Source: Gammaproteobacteria bacterium TMED112 (lineage in GTDB: Bacteria > Pseudomonadota > Gammaproteobacteria > Magnimaribacterales > TMED112). From it: 35,699 nt of DNA. The notes under the pieces are model-generated. The model saw only the letters and a list, made by a program, of their open reading frames with translations. It had not been told where the DNA came from and did not search any database. How positions within the stretch are numbered: the stretch's first letter is position 1; every line of letters starts with the position of its first letter. Positions 33,013 through 35,699 of this stretch are shown in pieces. The position numbers and the translations under genes are program-made. The DNA is taken from NCBI GenBank assembly GCA_002170245.2, contig NHFN02000003.1:1-35699 (forward strand), read 5' to 3'.

Positions 33013-33244
33013 CGAGATAGTTTATTCTGATTCGGCCATATCTGGTTTCTTCAAAGTCTACTTTCAATTTTGTTAAAGCCTTATTTACGAACTGAATCAT
33101 TTTTGCAGAATTCCCACAAATTATAATTAGTGGTAATTCTTCTTGGTGACTTAATACAAAGTCTTGGACAATTATTTCAACATCTGGATGTCTTATACCA
33201 TGGAGATCTAGATGTAATATTTGATTTTCAAAAAATGTTTTCAA
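33005..33244 (-). CDS. Small Smr-domain-like protein
   Basis: The 79-residue protein consists of little more than an Smr-like fold: LHLDLHGIRHPDVEIIVQDFVL carries the LDLHG motif, and PLIIICGNSAKMIQFVNKALTKL stands where Smr proteins have the GxG loop. Smr domains act as endonucleases on DNA or RNA. This copy has NSAK in place of the usual glycine-rich HGKG loop, so activity is uncertain. It overlaps both neighbours by 8 and 4 nt. Confidence 0.6.
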   Translation of the reverse strand: MKTFFENQILHLDLHGIRHPDVEIIVQDFVLSHQEELPLIIICGNSAKMIQFVNKALTKLKVDFEETRYGRIRINYLDA

Positions 33245-34203
33245 TGATCTTTATATATTCGCACGAAAGTATAATCTGTTGAATTTTTATAAGCCCTCGC
33301 CATTGCAGGAGTATTAAATATCATAGCTGGAGTTCCCTTATTATCTAATACAATTACACCACCATCAGCACCCATACTTTTTAGTCGATCGATAACTAGT
33401 TGAGCAGCTTTTTTAACTTCAAGGTTTTTATACTTCATTAGTACACAAATTTCTTTAGCAACATTCAAACGAATAAAATATTCTCCATGCCCTGTTCCGG
33501 ACACTCCACATACCCCATTTTCTGCCCATGTGCCTGCACCTATAATTGGAGAATCCCCGATCCTGCCAGGTGTTTTGTTTGTCATTCCGCCAGTGGATGT
33601 TCCTGCTGCGATATTGCCATAAGCATCTAACGCAACGACACCTACAGTCCCTTTTTTTGAGTTTGTATTAATTTTATTTTTTGCTCTTTGAAGTTTCTCT
33701 TCAGAGTAAAAATAACTAGGGCTTACAGTCTCAATGCCTGCTTCGATGGCAAGTCTCTCTGCACCATTGCTTGAAAACATCACATGATCTGTCTCTTCCA
33801 GCACGTATCTTGCTAATTTAATTGGATTCTTTACATTTGTAATCGATGCAACTGCCCCAGCATTGAGATCTGAGCCATCCATAATGGATGCATCCATTTC
33901 TTGTATTAATTCTGATGTATAAACAGACCCTCTACCAGCATTAAATAAGGGGTTATCTTCCAAAATAATTATGGCTTTTTCGACAGCATCTAAACTAGTT
34001 CCACCTTCTAACATTATTTCATACCCCAAGCCCGCTGCTTTACTTAATGCTTTCTCAATTCCATCTATTTCTTCTTCCGTCATCGAAGCAAACCACCCTG
34101 CACCGCCATGAATAACTATTGAAATATCTTTGGAATTAGAAATCAGAAATAATGAAAAGAATAAGAAGAAATTAATTAGAATTTTTTTGATAATATGCAA
34201 CAT
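33241..34203 (-). CDS. Isoaspartyl peptidase / L-asparaginase, exported
   Basis: This Ntn-hydrolase of the plant-type asparaginase family (IaaA) cleaves isoaspartyl dipeptides and asparagine after self-processing. IVIHGGAG opens the mature part, then PLFNAGRGSVY and MDASIMDG. The autocleavage site is KKGTVGVVALD (nucleophile Thr), with GTSTGGMTNKTPGRIGDSPIIGAGTWA after it. A hydrophobic signal sequence (ILINFFLFFSLFLISNS) precedes it, so it acts in the periplasm, unlike E. coli IaaA. I use the ATG at 34203; the track's TTG two codons earlier is less likely. The start lies inside the 3' end of the GH16 gene. Confidence 0.93.
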   Translation of the reverse strand: MLHIIKKILINFFLFFSLFLISNSKDISIVIHGGAGWFASMTEEEIDGIEKALSKAAGLGYEIMLEGGTSLDAVEKAIIILEDNPLFNAGRGSVYTSELIQEMDASIMDGSDLNAGAVASITNVKNPIKLARYVLEETDHVMFSSNGAERLAIEAGIETVSPSYFYSEEKLQRAKNKINTNSKKGTVGVVALDAYGNIAAGTSTGGMTNKTPGRIGDSPIIGAGTWAENGVCGVSGTGHGEYFIRLNVAKEICVLMKYKNLEVKKAAQLVIDRLKSMGADGGVIVLDNKGTPAMIFNTPAMARAYKNSTDYTFVRIYKDH

Positions 34204-35699
34204 AGTCAATTATTAGCTTCTGAGAATCATAGCATGACGTCGTATCATTAAGCTTACAATATTCATCAGGATTAGGATTATAAGCAGGATAATGACCGCC
34301 AACTGCAGCATTCAATATCATATGAAACCTTTCTAAAAAAGGGTTGGGGGAAAGATTTGGCAAAGATGCATACTGGATGGTGAATAATGAAACTCCGTTG
34401 TATACCCACTCAAAACCTACCTCATCCCATATAAGGCTGATCACATTATGATTGGTTGGATCGCTTGTAAAATCTTGGGCTGACAGTGAGGTCCATCTAG
34501 TATAATATCTGTGAAAATCATGACCATAGTGCGCTGTAGTATTAATTTGATCAATTAGCTTATCTTTCCCCTCAAAAAGATCTATCTCTCCGCTTCTAGG
34601 CCAATCACCATACCTATCATCCTCAGGCATCATCCATATTGCTGGCCAGACTCCATCCATTGAAGGAGCAGAAAAACCAACGTCTATTCTCCCGAATTGA
34701 AAGGTTTGTCCTCCTTTTGACCTTAACCTAGCGCTATAGTATTGATCTTCAGACTGACTATATTTTGGAACTATATAAAGACACCCATCAGTAACGTAAA
34801 CATTTTCAGTATCACCCGTGTAAAGTTGCCACTCACTGTTTCCCCAACCTGGGATACCATACTGTGACCCGTCACCATACATGTATGACCAAACATCGGT
34901 ATTTAAAAAACTTTCTTCGAATTCATCTTGCCAGATTAATGTATAAGTATCATATTGGTTTGGGCTTTTGTTGGGGCAAAAATTGACTGAAGGGGCTGGT
35001 GTTGGGGCTGGCGCAGCCCCGCCTTCGATAACTACGTTATCGTATAAAACTCCGCTAGGATTGTACGATGTGGCAAGGTTGTTATAACCAAATTGAAAAT
35101 AAAATCCTTGTTCAGAAACAGAGTCAACTTGAGTATTCAATTCATGACTAGACCAAGTTTCTTTAGGGATTTCTGTCATGTCCATGGAAATATATTCAAC
35201 TGTATTAAATCCTGCGTTGGGATCTAGTTTTTTTATGAATGCTTTTGCATTTGAAGGTGGAGTAACAGCAAAATTTTCTGCTTCTGGTCGTTTAGCATCA
35301 AATTTAAAAGAAAAATCACCCTCGAATGAATCATTGATAATAAATTCTCTATAGACACTTGTAATAAGACAATACGAATTGTGATCATCATTATAATTAG
35401 AAAAAACGTTTAAGTACTGACTTCCCCCATTTGGTCCAGCCTCTCCTGAAGCGATGCTACTTATATTGTCACCGTTTGGAGCAGGGCTAACTTGATAGCC
35501 ATCAATGTACGTGGTGCAATCAGGTTGAAATCTGTCTATGTATGCTTTCCAAGGACTTATGCTTGCAACATCAATAGGATAACTTTCGAAATCGTCTTCA
35601 TATAAAGTGTTTGGAACTGGTGTTGGAGCTGGTGTTGGAGCTGGTGTTGGAGCTGGTGTTGGAGCTGGTGTTGGAGCTGGTGTTGGAGCTGGTGTTGGA
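34172..35699 (-). CDS. GH16 family beta-glucanase (laminarinase-like), N-terminus beyond right edge
   Basis: The track starts this protein at an internal Met, but the frame stays open to the window edge, about 170 codons further. In order it shows a PTPAP linker, a beta-rich domain (about 190 residues from NTLYEDDFESYPID to GVLYDNVVIEGG) resembling carbohydrate-binding modules, and a second short linker (APAPTPAPS). The GH16 domain follows, with YTLIWQDEFEE, YSARLRSKGGQTFQFGRIDVGFSAP, WPAIWMMP and the catalytic SGEIDLFEG. FHMILNAAVGG and IIDYVAYYQ end it. It would cleave beta-1,3-glucans such as algal laminarin outside the cell. Its linker type suggests a lipoprotein. The 3' end overlaps the peptidase gene. 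Confidence 0.92.
   Translation of the reverse strand, partial: PTPAPTPAPTPAPTPAPTPAPTPAPTPVPNTLYEDDFESYPIDVASISPWKAYIDRFQPDCTTYIDGYQVSPAPNGDNISSIASGEAGPNGGSQYLNVFSNYNDDHNSYCLITSVYREFIINDSFEGDFSFKFDAKRPEAENFAVTPPSNAKAFIKKLDPNAGFNTVEYISMDMTEIPKETWSSHELNTQVDSVSEQGFYFQFGYNNLATSYNPSGVLYDNVVIEGGAAPAPTPAPSVNFCPNKSPNQYDTYTLIWQDEFEESFLNTDVWSYMYGDGSQYGIPGWGNSEWQLYTGDTENVYVTDGCLYIVPKYSQSEDQYYSARLRSKGGQTFQFGRIDVGFSAPSMDGVWPAIWMMPEDDRYGDWPRSGEIDLFEGKDKLIDQINTTAHYGHDFHRYYTRWTSLSAQDFTSDPTNHNVISLIWDEVGFEWVYNGVSLFTIQYASLPNLSPNPFLERFHMILNAAVGGHYPAYNPNPDEYCKLNDTTSCYDSQKLIIDYVAYYQKNSN
35619..35699. repeat. 12-bp tandem repeat at the right edge
   Basis: The unit GGTGTTGGAGCT is repeated almost perfectly six times plus nine bases, up to the last base of the window. 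On the minus strand it encodes the PTPA linker of the GH16 protein. Confidence 0.95.

Noticed and set aside
1-35699. Circular plasmid or phage
   Set aside because: The contents are chromosomal housekeeping genes and tRNAs, there are no replication, partition or phage genes, and the two ends do not overlap in sequence.
1-35699. CRISPR array or insertion sequence
   Set aside because: No spaced direct repeats, cas genes or transposase were seen; the only repeats are the two coding linker repeats at the edges.

Overview
This is an AT-rich, very compact piece of gammaproteobacterial chromosome. Gene pairs typical of gammaproteobacteria (rluC/rne and mrp/metG, both divergent), an NhaB antiporter, a CTGT-N8-ACAG type LexA box, short or overlapping intergenic spaces, a large TonB-dependent receptor and a lipoprotein-linked laminarinase together suggest a streamlined marine heterotroph of the SAR86 kind. 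The lineage is an inference; no phylogeny was run.

Layout. Bases 1-171 hold the start of a lipoprotein with a Pro-Thr-Ala linker that runs off the left edge, behind a SYLF-domain gene. From 0.75 to 17 kb is mostly housekeeping: tRNA-Leu, a small exported protein, rluC, rne, nudC, nhaB-dusA, mrp-mlaA, metG split into two ORFs, a thioredoxin-reductase-like ferredoxin-NADP reductase, bacterioferritin behind a Fur-like box, grxD and pdxJ, a gamma-glutamyltransferase lying between two tRNA-Arg genes, trhO and an EamA transporter. From 17.1 to 17.6 kb is a regulatory stretch with a near-ideal LexA box, an untracked 56-codon ORF, a 15-nt perfect complement of the 16S rRNA 3' end, and a terminator directly before eamA. 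From 17.6 to 26 kb are a 1075-residue TonB-dependent receptor, a two-helix membrane protein, tRNA-Ser and an operon moxR - VWA/CoxE - ABC ATPase - ABC permease - queF. From 26 kb on, tatD faces two long minus-strand chains of overlapping genes. One is a PlcP-like phosphoesterase, a glycosyltransferase, a rhomboid protease, BolA and an RND exporter; the other is a GH16 laminarinase, an isoaspartyl peptidase, an Smr-like protein and a glycosyltransferase. The laminarinase gene runs off the right edge inside a 12-bp tandem repeat.

How it works together. Outer-membrane uptake (TonB receptor, secreted laminarinase), peptide scavenging (GGT, isoaspartyl peptidase), lipid homeostasis (MlaA, RND, the PlcP/glycosyltransferase pair) and iron/Fe-S handling (Bfr, FNR, GrxD, BolA, Mrp) dominate alongside RNA metabolism (RNase E, RluC, DusA, TrhO, QueF). 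All six convergent gene pairs overlap at their 3' ends, and several genes have a -10 element or a tRNA 3' end only a few bases before the start codon, which implies many leaderless or nearly leaderless mRNAs.

The most interesting parts are the SOS-box small gene with its unusual leader before eamA, the rne leader that can fold into two mutually exclusive structures around its ribosome binding site, and the ggt stop codon that shares its last base with a tRNA.
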